Source: CAYRJA01 sp964424455 (GTDB taxonomy: Bacteria; Bacteroidota; Bacteroidia; Chitinophagales; UBA10324). From it: a stretch of 24,653 nucleotides of DNA. The notes beneath the pieces were generated by a model, which had not been told where the DNA came from, made no database searches, and saw only the letters and a program-made list of their open reading frames with translations. Each line of letters opens with the position of its first letter. The stretch's first letter is position 1. The stretch lies in NCBI GenBank assembly GCA_964424455.1, contig CAYRJA010000038.1, positions 1 to 24,653 of the forward strand, given 5' to 3'. Of the stretch, positions 15,645-22,789 are shown piece after piece. Made by a program: the position numbers and the translations under genes.

Positions 15645-16955
15645 CTATGCTTTCTCTCCAAATAAATCAAACTCTTCAGCAGCAGTAATTCTGATGTTGG
15701 CAAAATCACCGATACGCAAGTATTCATTTGAAGCGTTAATCAAGACTTCGTTGTCCACCTCTACAGAATCAAATTCAGTCCTGCCTATAAAGTATTTACT
15801 TTCTTTTCTGTCTATTAATACTTTAAATGTCTTTCCGATCTTATTCTGATTTTTTTGAAAAGAAATTTTTTCTTGTAATACCATTAATCTGGCTGCTCTA
15901 TCTTTCTTCTCTTCTTCAGGTACATCATCTTTCATCAGATAGCCCGAAGTTCCCTCTTCATGTGAGTATGTAAAAACTCCCATCCGTTCAAATTGCTGCT
16001 CTTCTACAAACTGTAACAGTTCGACAAAATCATCTTCTGTTTCTCCGGGAAAACCTACAAGCATAGTAGTTCTGATTGCGATACCCGGAACCTTCTCTTT
16101 AATTATTTTAAGCAGACTGGTAATTTCCTTCTTAGTAATCTGTCGCTTCATTCTGTCAAGCACTCTGTCACTGACATGCTGAAGCGGTATATCAAGATAA
16201 TTGCAGATATTCTTTTTTTGATTTATCACTCCTAAAATATCAAGAGGGAAATTCCCCGGATAAGCATAATGCAGCCGAATCCATTCCAATCCATCCACAT
16301 CAGAAAGAATACTTAGCAGTTCTGCCAGTTTTCTTTTTTTGTAAATATCTAATCCGTAATAAGTAAGCTCCTGAGCAATCAGTATAATTTCTTTTACTCC
16401 GTTCTTTACCAGATACTTTGCCTCTGTTACAATTTCTTCTATTGGCTTTGAAATATGACCGCCGCGCATTTGCGGAATAGCACAAAAGGCACAAGTGCGA
16501 TTACACCCTTCTGATATCTTTAAGTATGCATAGTGTTTAGGCGTTGTTAATTTTCTCTCCCCAATTAACTCGTGCTTATAGTCAGCGCCCAACCGTTTCA
16601 GCAGAGAGGGTAATTCCATAGTGCCGAAATAGGCATCTACTTCCGGAATTTCTTTTTCCATGTCATCTTTATATCTATGACTCAGACATCCTGTTACATA
16701 CAGCTTCTCAATCTTCCCTTCTTTTTTTAATCCGGCATATTCTAAAATAGTATTGATGGATTCCTGCTTTGCGTTATCAATGAAGCCACAAGTGTTGATT
16801 ATAACTATTTCATTACTTCTTGCTTTCTTCTCATGTGTAACAGAAAAATCATTAGCCCTGAGTTGCCCTATCATTACTTCAGAATCCACTAAATTTTTAG
16901 AACATCCTAATGTGACAACATTAATCTTGTTTTTTCTAATCGTTTTTGTTCTCAT
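15645..16955 (-). CDS. rimO: Ribosomal protein S12 methylthiotransferase RimO
   Basis: A 436-residue radical-SAM enzyme that adds a methylthio group to a conserved aspartate of ribosomal protein S12. The N-terminal UPF0004 domain supplies the auxiliary iron-sulfur cluster ligands Cys18 (LGCSKN), Cys56 (NTCGF) and Cys90 (TGCL). The radical-SAM cluster is Cys151, Cys155 and Cys158 (GCNRTCAFC). The later HVSDRVLDRMKR and TTMLVGFPGET segments are typical, and the last 65 or so residues form a TRAM domain that binds the substrate. LGCSKN and the absence of MiaB-type features favour RimO over MiaB. The start is immediately after the ftsY stop with no spacer, so the two are translationally coupled. 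All three ribosome-related functions (rpmB, rpmG, rimO) lie in this series. Confidence 0.95.
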   Translation of the reverse strand: MRTKTIRKNKINVVTLGCSKNLVDSEVMIGQLRANDFSVTHEKKARSNEIVIINTCGFIDNAKQESINTILEYAGLKKEGKIEKLYVTGCLSHRYKDDMEKEIPEVDAYFGTMELPSLLKRLGADYKHELIGERKLTTPKHYAYLKISEGCNRTCAFCAIPQMRGGHISKPIEEIVTEAKYLVKNGVKEIILIAQELTYYGLDIYKKRKLAELLSILSDVDGLEWIRLHYAYPGNFPLDILGVINQKKNICNYLDIPLQHVSDRVLDRMKRQITKKEITSLLKIIKEKVPGIAIRTTMLVGFPGETEDDFVELLQFVEEQQFERMGVFTYSHEEGTSGYLMKDDVPEEEKKDRAARLMVLQEKISFQKNQNKIGKTFKVLIDRKESKYFIGRTEFDSVEVDNEVLINASNEYLRIGDFANIRITAAEEFDLFGEKA

Positions 16956-17906
16956 CTATGAAAAAAGTGATTCCACGAATTCTTCCTTATTAAAAATCTG
17001 CAGTTGTTCCATCTTCTCTCCTACTCCTATATACTTAACCTGAATTTTGAATTGGTCAGCAATACCTATTACCACGCCTCCTTTTGCAGTACCATCTAAC
17101 TTTGTAAGAGCAATTGCTGTAACATCTGTTGCTGCAATAAATTGTTTTGCCTGCTCTATTGCATTCTGTCCTGTGGAGGCATCTAAAACGAGTAACACTT
17201 CATGCGGTGCATCAGGGACTACTTTTTGCATCACTCTTTTAATTTTTGTCAACTCATTCATCAGCCCTATTTTATTATGCAACCGGCCTGCTGTATCTAT
17301 AATGACAACATCTTTTTTGTTTGCTACGCCGGATTGTATTGTATCAAATGCCACTGCTGCCGGATCAGCTCCTTGTCCTTGTTTAACTATGGGCACACCG
17401 GTTCTCTCCGCCCATATTCCTAATTGATTTACTGCCGCAGCGCGGAATGTATCTGCCGCACCAAGTAGCACTTCTTTTCCTGCCTGCTTAAAATGATAAG
17501 CGAGTTTACCAATCGTAGTTGTTTTACCCACGCCATTCACACCAACAACCATAATCACATACGGTTTTGTGCTTATTCCATCAGTGAATCCTGAAAGGTT
17601 CTTCGTATTATTCTCTGCAAGCAATTCAACAATTTCTTGTTTAAGAATTCTGTTGAGTTCTTCTGTACCTACATATTTATCTTTTGCTACACGTGCTTCA
17701 AGGCGGTCTATTATTTTTACTGTTGTTGCTACTCCCACATCACTGCTTATCAATGCATCCTCCAAACTATCTAATACCTCATCATCTACTTTTGATTTTC
17801 CTGCAACCGCTTTCGTCAGTTTGCTGAAAAAATTTTCTTTTGTTTTTTGAAGCCCCTGATTGAGGTCTTCTTTTTTTTCTTTTGTAAAGAATGACAGTAT
17901 TCCCAT
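16956..17906 (-). CDS. ftsY: Signal recognition particle receptor FtsY
   Basis: A 316-residue SRP-receptor GTPase that docks ribosome-SRP complexes at the inner membrane for co-translational insertion. A helical N domain (about 1-100) precedes the G domain. Visible motifs are G1 GVNGVGKTT (122-130), the ADTFRAAA segment (151-158), DTAGR (204-208) and TKLDGTAKGG (268-277). The long acidic A domain of enterobacterial FtsY is missing, which is normal for many bacteria; a short basic N-terminus (FFTKEKK) may bind membrane. A hairpin with a T-run separates it from the small ribosomal genes upstream, so ftsY depends on read-through or on an unidentified promoter in 17907-17947. Confidence 0.95.
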   Translation of the reverse strand: MGILSFFTKEKKEDLNQGLQKTKENFFSKLTKAVAGKSKVDDEVLDSLEDALISSDVGVATTVKIIDRLEARVAKDKYVGTEELNRILKQEIVELLAENNTKNLSGFTDGISTKPYVIMVVGVNGVGKTTTIGKLAYHFKQAGKEVLLGAADTFRAAAVNQLGIWAERTGVPIVKQGQGADPAAVAFDTIQSGVANKKDVVIIDTAGRLHNKIGLMNELTKIKRVMQKVVPDAPHEVLLVLDASTGQNAIEQAKQFIAATDVTAIALTKLDGTAKGGVVIGIADQFKIQVKYIGVGEKMEQLQIFNKEEFVESLFS

Positions 17907-17947
17907 TTTAAAATTCAGGTTTATAGTATAATAATAATGATTTAAAC

Positions 17948-17995
17948 AAAAAAAGCCCCTCTATGAGAAGAGAAGCTTCTTTTACTCTTTGAGGG
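17948..17995 (-). terminator. Terminator or attenuator between the DUF4295 gene and ftsY
   Basis: On the minus strand CCCTC (complement of 17991-17995) and GAGGG (complement of 17957-17961) close a hairpin with an inner AGAAG / CTTCT stem. A run of seven Ts follows within a few bases. It lies seven bases after the DUF4295 stop and would strongly reduce transcription into ftsY. Confidence 0.7.
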
Positions 17996-18002
17996 AATAA
18001 GA

Positions 18003-18191
18003 TTATTTGCCTGACAAATATTCTTTCACCTTGTCTTTGTGAACAATTTTTTCTTTGAAGACATAGGCACCTGTCTTCTCTGATTTCTCAGAAACGATTA
18101 CACGAACAAATGCCTTTGATGCCGCCGATTGTGCAGCATCTTTTGTAGTCTTTGAGTTTTTAGATGCTCCGCCTTTTGATTCTTTTGCCAT
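18003..18191 (-). CDS. DUF4295 family small protein
   Basis: A 62-residue, strongly basic cytoplasmic protein. Residues 28-62 (FVRVIVSEKSEKTGAYVFKE and on to KVKEYLSGK) match the pattern of DUF4295, a small protein found in Bacteroidota next to the L28 and L33 genes. The function is unknown; the gene context and charge suggest a ribosome-associated role. The N-terminal 27 residues (rich in Ser, Lys, Ala) look like an extra disordered extension compared with the roughly 50-residue proteins I recall. The start is the only ATG in frame near rpmG, eight bases after its stop. It is the last gene of the rpmB-rpmG-DUF4295 transcript before the terminator. Confidence 0.85.
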   Translation of the reverse strand: MAKESKGGASKNSKTTKDAAQSAASKAFVRVIVSEKSEKTGAYVFKEKIVHKDKVKEYLSGK

Positions 18192-18199
18192 GATTGATG

Positions 18200-18382
18200 T
18201 TATTTAATTTCTTTATGAACGGTGTATTTCTTTAAAACGGCATTATATTTTTTTAGTTCCAGCCGTTCGGGAGTATTCTTTTTGTTTTTGGTAGTAATGT
18301 AGCGGCTGGTACCGGGCTTGCCGCTTGTTTTGTGTTCAGTACATTCAAGAATGACCTGAACTCTGTTTTCTTTCTTTGCCAT
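18200..18382 (-). CDS. rpmG: 50S ribosomal protein L33
   Basis: A 60-residue basic protein of the large ribosomal subunit. The family pattern is clear: RVQVILECTEHK (7-18), then SRYITTKNKKNTPERLELKKYN, then LKKYTVHKEIK at the C-terminus. It is the zinc-free (C-minus) form, since only Cys14 remains and no CxxC pairs are present. The gene lies 22 bases after rpmB and 8 bases before the DUF4295 gene, in the usual Bacteroidota order. Length is normal. Confidence 0.95.
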   Translation of the reverse strand: MAKKENRVQVILECTEHKTSGKPGTSRYITTKNKKNTPERLELKKYNAVLKKYTVHKEIK

Positions 18383-18385
18383 TGT

Positions 18386-18394
18386 CTGTTACAG
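18386..18394 (-). repeat. Intergenic copy of the over-represented CTGTTACAG word
   Basis: This copy lies in the 22-base gap between rpmB and rpmG, directly before the rpmG start, so it is not shaped by codons. The other full copies start at 312, 3855, 11977, 13286, 14987, 16011, 19187, 21577, 22102 and 22884. Confidence 0.6.
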
Positions 18395-18404
18395 TTGATC
18401 GTTT

Positions 18405-18632
18405 TTAATTCTTTTCTTTCAGTTCTTTCAATACAGCTGAAATCCCTTTTTTGCTGATGGTGCGCATAGCCGCCGTAGAAACTTTCAGCGTAATCCATTT
18501 ATTTTCTTCGGGAATAAAAAATCTCTTCTTCTGAAGATTCGGATTGAACCGGCGATTGGTTTTAATGTTAGAGTGTGACACTGAATGCCCTCTCATTGCG
18601 CGCTTACCGGTAATTTCACAAGTATTTGCCAT
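18405..18632 (-). CDS. rpmB: 50S ribosomal protein L28
   Basis: A 75-residue protein of the large ribosomal subunit. I start at the ATG at 18630-18632, giving MANTCEITGKRAMRGHSVSH. The frame extends seven codons upstream to another ATG, but the family starts at MA-C-xTGK. The C-terminal part (FFIPEENKWITLKVSTAAMRTISKKG) is typical. Only one cysteine is present, so it is the zinc-free form. First gene of the rpmB-rpmG-DUF4295 group; a possible promoter lies at 18653-18684. Confidence 0.95.
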   Translation of the reverse strand: MANTCEITGKRAMRGHSVSHSNIKTNRRFNPNLQKKRFFIPEENKWITLKVSTAAMRTISKKGISAVLKELKEKN

Positions 18633-18652
18633 AACTGTTTTTAATTGGGGCA

Positions 18653-18684
18653 CGAAGGTCTATAATAGTTTCCAATTCTCCAAA
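18653..18684 (-). promoter_or_regulatory. Possible promoter of the rpmB operon
   Basis: On the minus strand: TTTG, 20 bases, then GACCTTCG. The -33 box and spacing fit the Bacteroidota promoter, but the -7 box differs from TAnnTTTG at two bases. It lies about 20 bases upstream of the rpmB start. Confidence 0.3.
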
Positions 18685-18811
18685 TCAAATACTCATAGAG
18701 AAATTTACAGTTTTCCTCTATGAAATGTGGATATAAAAAATTGTTTTTCATAGGAGAAATAATTTTCTTTGGCACATCATTTTTAATTTCATCTAATAAA
18801 ACCATTAAACA

Positions 18812-19153
18812 ATGGCAACAAAAGCAAAAGCGAAAGCTAAACCAAAAGCCAAGGCAAAACCTGCGGCAAAAAAGAAAGCTGCTGCTAAGCCCAAGGCTAA
18901 GCGCAAACCTAATGCAGCATTTATGAAACCCATGACGATTGGCAGTTCTCTGCAGTCAATCGTTGGCAACGGTCCTTTACCAAGAACCGAAGTGACCAAA
19001 AAAGTATGGGCTTACATTAAGAAAAACGGTCTGCAGGACAATAAGAACAAGCGTCAAATAAATGCTGATGCTAATCTGCAGAAAGTTTTTGGCGGTAAGC
19101 GCTCTGTGAATATGTTTGAGATGACTAAACTCATCAGCAAACATTTGTCATAA
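18812..19153 (+). CDS. SWIB/MDM2-domain protein with histone-H1-like basic tail
   Basis: A 113-residue, very basic protein. Residues 1-33 are almost only Lys, Ala and Pro (repeats of KAKAKPKAK), like the tail of histone H1. Residues 38-113 form a SWIB domain: FMKPMTIGSSLQSIVG, then LPRTEVTKKVWAYIKKNGLQD, then INADANLQKVFGG and MFEMTKLISKHL. SWIB domains are best known from eukaryotic chromatin-remodelling complexes and also occur in chlamydiae and Bacteroidota. The tail would bind DNA without sequence preference, so a nucleoid or chromatin-type role is likely. The gene is divergent from rpmB and followed by the terminator at 19173-19209. The start is the ATG giving MATKAKAK; a 68-codon frame overlapping it is spurious. 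Confidence 0.9.
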   Translation: MATKAKAKAKPKAKAKPAAKKKAAAKPKAKRKPNAAFMKPMTIGSSLQSIVGNGPLPRTEVTKKVWAYIKKNGLQDNKNKRQINADANLQKVFGGKRSVNMFEMTKLISKHLS

Positions 19154-19172
19154 GCAATTACTGACTACGGCA

Positions 19173-19209
19173 AAAAAAAGGCGTTCCTGTTACAGGAACG
19201 CCTTTTTTT
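19173..19209. terminator. Bidirectional terminator with CTGTTACAG at its apex
   Basis: A perfect 18-bp inverted repeat around one central base (19191). GC-rich GGCGTTCC / GGAACGCC is flanked by seven As on one side and seven Ts on the other. The tip is CTGTTACAG (19187-19195). It ends the SWIB gene on the plus strand, and on the minus strand lies about 100 bases past the last gene of the sugar operon, which it can also terminate. Confidence 0.9.
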
Positions 19210-19306
19210 ATTCCTTGAGAATTCAAGTTAAAAAATTAATAGTAAATATCTGCACTGAATCTATACAATGTAAAGCTTTGATCTCTGAACTTAACAATAA
19301 GCTACA

Positions 19307-21094
19307 TTAATCGGCAGTATTGATACTTGTTGTGTCATCTATATTATTAATGCTGCTGGTTGAAAGATTACTATATGCATTAATTAGTGCCGTGGCTTGC
19401 TTAATATTTAATCTTGCTGCTCTTTTGAAATCTTCCATCCCACCTAAAGTATCAGCCAGATTTAATTTCAGAAGTCCTCTGTTGTAAAATGCCTGACCTA
19501 GACTGGAATCGTATTGTACTGCCTTATTGTAATCATGCAGTGCATTATCCAGATTTCTCAAATCAAAATAGGTGTTTGCCCTATTATTATAAGCGCTTGC
19601 ATAGGTGGAATCAATATCAATTGCTTTGTTCAAATCTTCCAGAGCGCCTTTATAATTCTTCGCTGATTTTCTATACGCACCCCGGTTGTTATATGCCTGA
19701 GCATATAGGGAATCTACTTCAATTGCCTTTGTAAAATCTTCCATGCCGCCATTTATATCTCCTGCATCCATCTTAGCCAACCCTCTTTGATTATAAGCTA
19801 AAGCTAACTTGGGCTCCTTTTTTATTATATCATCAAACAGAGTAATACTGTTCTCCCATACCTTTACTCTTACGGTTACTCTCCAGATACATAAAGAAAA
19901 AAACAGACACACAGCAACAATGAGATAATTTTTTATCTTTAGTGAATAAGAGAATTTATTATCTAATACATAAACTACATATTGTCCTATGATAAAGAAA
20001 AGTCCTGTATAAGAAAGGTAAGTGTACCTGTTGGCTACGCCGAAAAATCCGGACGGTATTATCCGGATTAATACTGCAATAGCAAACACAAAGAATAAAA
20101 GTCCGAATACTATTTCTTTCCTGAATTTACCTGATTTGTAAACCAGCCATATAATGATAGGAATAACCGGAATTGCCAAATAATATTTTAATGGCAATAC
20201 CTGAGTATTTTCCGGGTACGCATAAATAGTAGATAGTTGTAAAGGATAAAATAATTTCAAAAAATAAAACCCAACAGCATAATTAGAAACCAACAAGTTA
20301 TTCAGCAGTGAATATTTTACGCTTACCTCAAAAATTGAATCTCCTTCTGCACTGTGTGTAATTATGGTAAGTAAGCCAAAAAATAACGCAATCAACAGAA
20401 AAGGTATTTTCTCTATGATTAATCTTCTATCTAATTCCCTTGATAAATAGTAGTCTATTAAAAACAACATCGGTGCAAATGCAACCGCAGATGGCTTAGA
20501 GAGAAGTGCCAGCAAAAATAATGCTGCTGCATATATGAGATATTTTATTCTGAAATCTCTTTGGATATAATTCAGATAATTTGATAAGCCAAAGAAGAAG
20601 AAGCTAATATACAATGAGGTTTTTAATTGTGCTATCCAAACTGCAACTGAAACATGCATGGGATGAAGAGCGAAAAGAAACGTTACAATACCAGCAACTT
20701 CATAGCGCTTTGTTAATTTGAAAATGAACTTGTAAACAGCAACTGTTGCCAGTAAATGCAAAATAATATTTGTCAGGTGAAATACTTTTGGATCGAGTCC
20801 CCAGAAATTATACAGAATTGCATATAAAATAAATGGAACAGGATTATACATACCTATTACCGGTGTGACTAATATATTCTTAAATCCCTCCCATGATAAA
20901 TCTCTGATAAGAAGATTATTCAGCACATAGTCAGGATCATCCCAATAAACAAACTGATAGTTTAATGCCGGTGCAAATAATATAAAAGATAATGTGAGGA
21001 TAGATAACATGATAAATATATTCCGTTTCCTATCAGGATTCTGAATAGTAATTGTTTCCTCTTTCTTTTTTCTAATTGTTGATTTGTTCCCCAT
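19307..21094 (-). CDS. TMTC-like GT-C membrane glycosyltransferase with C-terminal TPR repeats (second copy)
   Basis: A 595-residue inner-membrane protein of the same design as the one at 10815-12635. A basic cytoplasmic N-terminus is followed by about ten membrane segments (25-410), then four clear TPR units (about 429-570, with repeated AYNQRGLA / AYNNRGAY / AYNNRANT / AFYNRGLL). Marks of the GT-C family are Asp52-Asp53 in the first outside loop (YWDDPDYV), HPMHVSVAVW (144-153), SKPSAVAF (199-206) and ANRYTYLS (354-361). The TPRs are closer to consensus than in the first copy. It is the last gene of a five-gene operon; the gap to the methyltransferase stop is nine bases. Likely role: transfer of a sugar from polyprenyl phosphate to an acceptor in the periplasm. 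The acceptor is unknown. Confidence 0.75.
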   Translation of the reverse strand: MGNKSTIRKKKEETITIQNPDRKRNIFIMLSILTLSFILFAPALNYQFVYWDDPDYVLNNLLIRDLSWEGFKNILVTPVIGMYNPVPFILYAILYNFWGLDPKVFHLTNIILHLLATVAVYKFIFKLTKRYEVAGIVTFLFALHPMHVSVAVWIAQLKTSLYISFFFFGLSNYLNYIQRDFRIKYLIYAAALFLLALLSKPSAVAFAPMLFLIDYYLSRELDRRLIIEKIPFLLIALFFGLLTIITHSAEGDSIFEVSVKYSLLNNLLVSNYAVGFYFLKLFYPLQLSTIYAYPENTQVLPLKYYLAIPVIPIIIWLVYKSGKFRKEIVFGLLFFVFAIAVLIRIIPSGFFGVANRYTYLSYTGLFFIIGQYVVYVLDNKFSYSLKIKNYLIVAVCLFFSLCIWRVTVRVKVWENSITLFDDIIKKEPKLALAYNQRGLAKMDAGDINGGMEDFTKAIEVDSLYAQAYNNRGAYRKSAKNYKGALEDLNKAIDIDSTYASAYNNRANTYFDLRNLDNALHDYNKAVQYDSSLGQAFYNRGLLKLNLADTLGGMEDFKRAARLNIKQATALINAYSNLSTSSINNIDDTTSINTAD

Positions 21095-21103
21095 CAGTTT
21101 ATT

Positions 21104-21865
21104 TTATTTCTTTTTTAATGCAAGTAATATTGAACTTCCAAATGGTTTTCTCTTCAGTATTCTGTTTTCTAAATCAGTTATAGAATACAACAGATAGTTT
21201 AATATTCTCCCTTCATTTTTTATGTCTGATTCTACACTTACTTTCTTATTGGATCTTATTCTCAGTCTTTGAAAATACCGGATTAACCATGTAAACGGCG
21301 ATAACAAAAAAGGCCAGTATATTTTTTCAACCCAGGCGTATTTCTGTTCATCATAGATTTTGGGAATATCTTTTTTTGATAACCTTTCACTAATTCCTAC
21401 CCTTATATCATGAATACCTCTAAATGCTTTAAGTGCCGGAATATTTATAATAAGTAGTCCGTCTTTTCTCAGCAGCCGGTAAATTGCATCTGTAATCTCT
21501 CTCTGTTTCTCAATGGTAAAAAAATAAAAGGTGTCATTACTGATAACTATATCTGCAGATTGTTCATCAAAATATTCTGTAACAGAATCCAGATTGCCTT
21601 TAAACACATTCAATCCTTTGTTTGTACAAATCTGAACTGCCGTTTCTGAAATGTCAAATCCCTTTATGTCTTTATATCCTCTTTCCTGAAGATATGATAT
21701 CAATCCTCCTGTACCACAACCTGCATCTATTATACATATCTCTTTTCCATTGGAATATTTTTCAAGTTGAGAGAGAACTAATTGGTGTAACGAACGATAC
21801 CACCAGTGCTGCCTTTCGTGGGTAGATATATTAAAGTATTCATCCTCGTGCATAGTTAGTTCCAT
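21104..21865 (-). CDS. Class I SAM-dependent methyltransferase
   Basis: A 253-residue methyltransferase. Motif I is DAGCGTGG (47-54), followed by KGFDISETAV and NDTFYFF in the positions of motifs II and IV, and LLRKDGLLIINIPAL (post-II). The N-terminal HEDEYFNISTHERQHWWYRS resembles methyltransferases of polysaccharide and polyprenyl-sugar clusters. The C-terminal half has a hydrophobic stretch (WPFLLSPFTWLIRYF, about 184-198) that may dock on the membrane. The substrate cannot be named; context suggests a sugar or a lipid-linked glycan. It starts three bases after the GT2 stop, so it is co-translated. An internal ATG four codons later is an alternative start. Confidence 0.85.
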   Translation of the reverse strand: MELTMHEDEYFNISTHERQHWWYRSLHQLVLSQLEKYSNGKEICIIDAGCGTGGLISYLQERGYKDIKGFDISETAVQICTNKGLNVFKGNLDSVTEYFDEQSADIVISNDTFYFFTIEKQREITDAIYRLLRKDGLLIINIPALKAFRGIHDIRVGISERLSKKDIPKIYDEQKYAWVEKIYWPFLLSPFTWLIRYFQRLRIRSNKKVSVESDIKNEGRILNYLLYSITDLENRILKRKPFGSSILLALKKK

Positions 21866-21868
21866 CTC

Positions 21869-22789
21869 TCAGCTTTTATCTTTTATGTGTGTTCTTTTGA
21901 TTACCCACTGCGGTGTGTTATTCTGATCGAGGTAAAGTTTACCAAGATATTCTCCTATTAATCCAAGAAAAATAATCTGAAATCCTGAAAACAACAGAAC
22001 GATTAATACTGTGGATGTCCATCCGGGCGGTTCATTATGTGTTAATTTCTCTACAATAAAAAAAACTGACATTATTATTCCTAACAGAAATATCAGAATA
22101 CCTGTTACAGTAAATATGCGCAGCGGTTTTATTGAAAAGTTAATGAACATATTCAGGTAAAGGGAAAATAATTTTGTCAGAGTGTAATTGGATTGTCCAA
22201 ATGCTCTCTTGCTGTGTTCAACATTTACGCTGCTTATGTTGTCTGTAACACGCAAAATAAGCCCGTCAATATATGGGAAGGGACCTTTGTACTTTATAAT
22301 TTCTTCGACGACTTCCTTTCTGATAATCTTAAAACTGGAGAGATATAAATCCTTAGGTTTACTGATTAAAAAGTTAGCGACAATATTGGTTATCCAACTA
22401 TAAAAGTTTCTCAAAAAACTATGCTGCTTCTTAGCATAACTGGAATAAACCACATCATATCCTTTTTCAATTTCACTGATGAGCTTCAATATTTCAACAG
22501 GAGCATTCTGAAAATCATCATCAACAATTACAGCATATTCCCCCTCTGAAAAATTCAATCCGCATAATACTGCGTTGTGTTCTCCAAAATTTTTCCGAAG
22601 TGAAATAAATTTCAGATTGTAGTATGCCGATACTAATTCTTCACATTTATTTTCACTGTTGTCGTGACTTCCATCGTTTACTAATATGACTTCATAATCT
22701 ATCCCTGCGAGGTCAATACTTACTTGTTCAATCAGACTTACAATAGTTTGTCCACCATTATAGACCGGAATTATTACAGACAATTTCAT
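21869..22789 (-). CDS. GT2 family polyprenyl-phosphate glycosyltransferase (GtrB/DPM1-like)
   Basis: A 306-residue membrane-anchored glycosyltransferase. The GT-A domain (about 1-215) has SVIIPVYNGG (4-13), VNDGS (37-41) and the metal-binding acidic cluster DDD (90-92, in VDDDFQNAP). Two C-terminal membrane helices lie at about 226-248 and 262-284, separated by a short loop. This layout is that of GtrB, ArnC and dolichol-phosphate-mannose synthase relatives, which move a sugar from a nucleotide donor to polyprenyl phosphate on the cytoplasmic face. The donor could be the dTDP-amino sugar made by the preceding gene products, or a common sugar. It overlaps the aminotransferase by four bases (22786-22789). 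The next-but-one gene, a GT-C protein, would use such a lipid-linked sugar. Confidence 0.9.
   Translation of the reverse strand: MKLSVIIPVYNGGQTIVSLIEQVSIDLAGIDYEVILVNDGSHDNSENKCEELVSAYYNLKFISLRKNFGEHNAVLCGLNFSEGEYAVIVDDDFQNAPVEILKLISEIEKGYDVVYSSYAKKQHSFLRNFYSWITNIVANFLISKPKDLYLSSFKIIRKEVVEEIIKYKGPFPYIDGLILRVTDNISSVNVEHSKRAFGQSNYTLTKLFSLYLNMFINFSIKPLRIFTVTGILIFLLGIIMSVFFIVEKLTHNEPPGWTSTVLIVLLFSGFQIIFLGLIGEYLGKLYLDQNNTPQWVIKRTHIKDKS

Noticed and set aside
17047..17427. 126-codon frame antisense to ftsY
   Set aside because: The real gene on the other strand has all FtsY motifs; this frame has no family features.
18633..18653. Seven-codon extension of L28
   Set aside because: The family begins at MANTCEITGK; the extension has no support.
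18720..18926. 68-codon frame overlapping the SWIB gene in another frame
   Set aside because: It shifts the Lys/Ala-rich coding into Gln/Arg/Lys-rich text and ends inside the SWIB gene; spurious.
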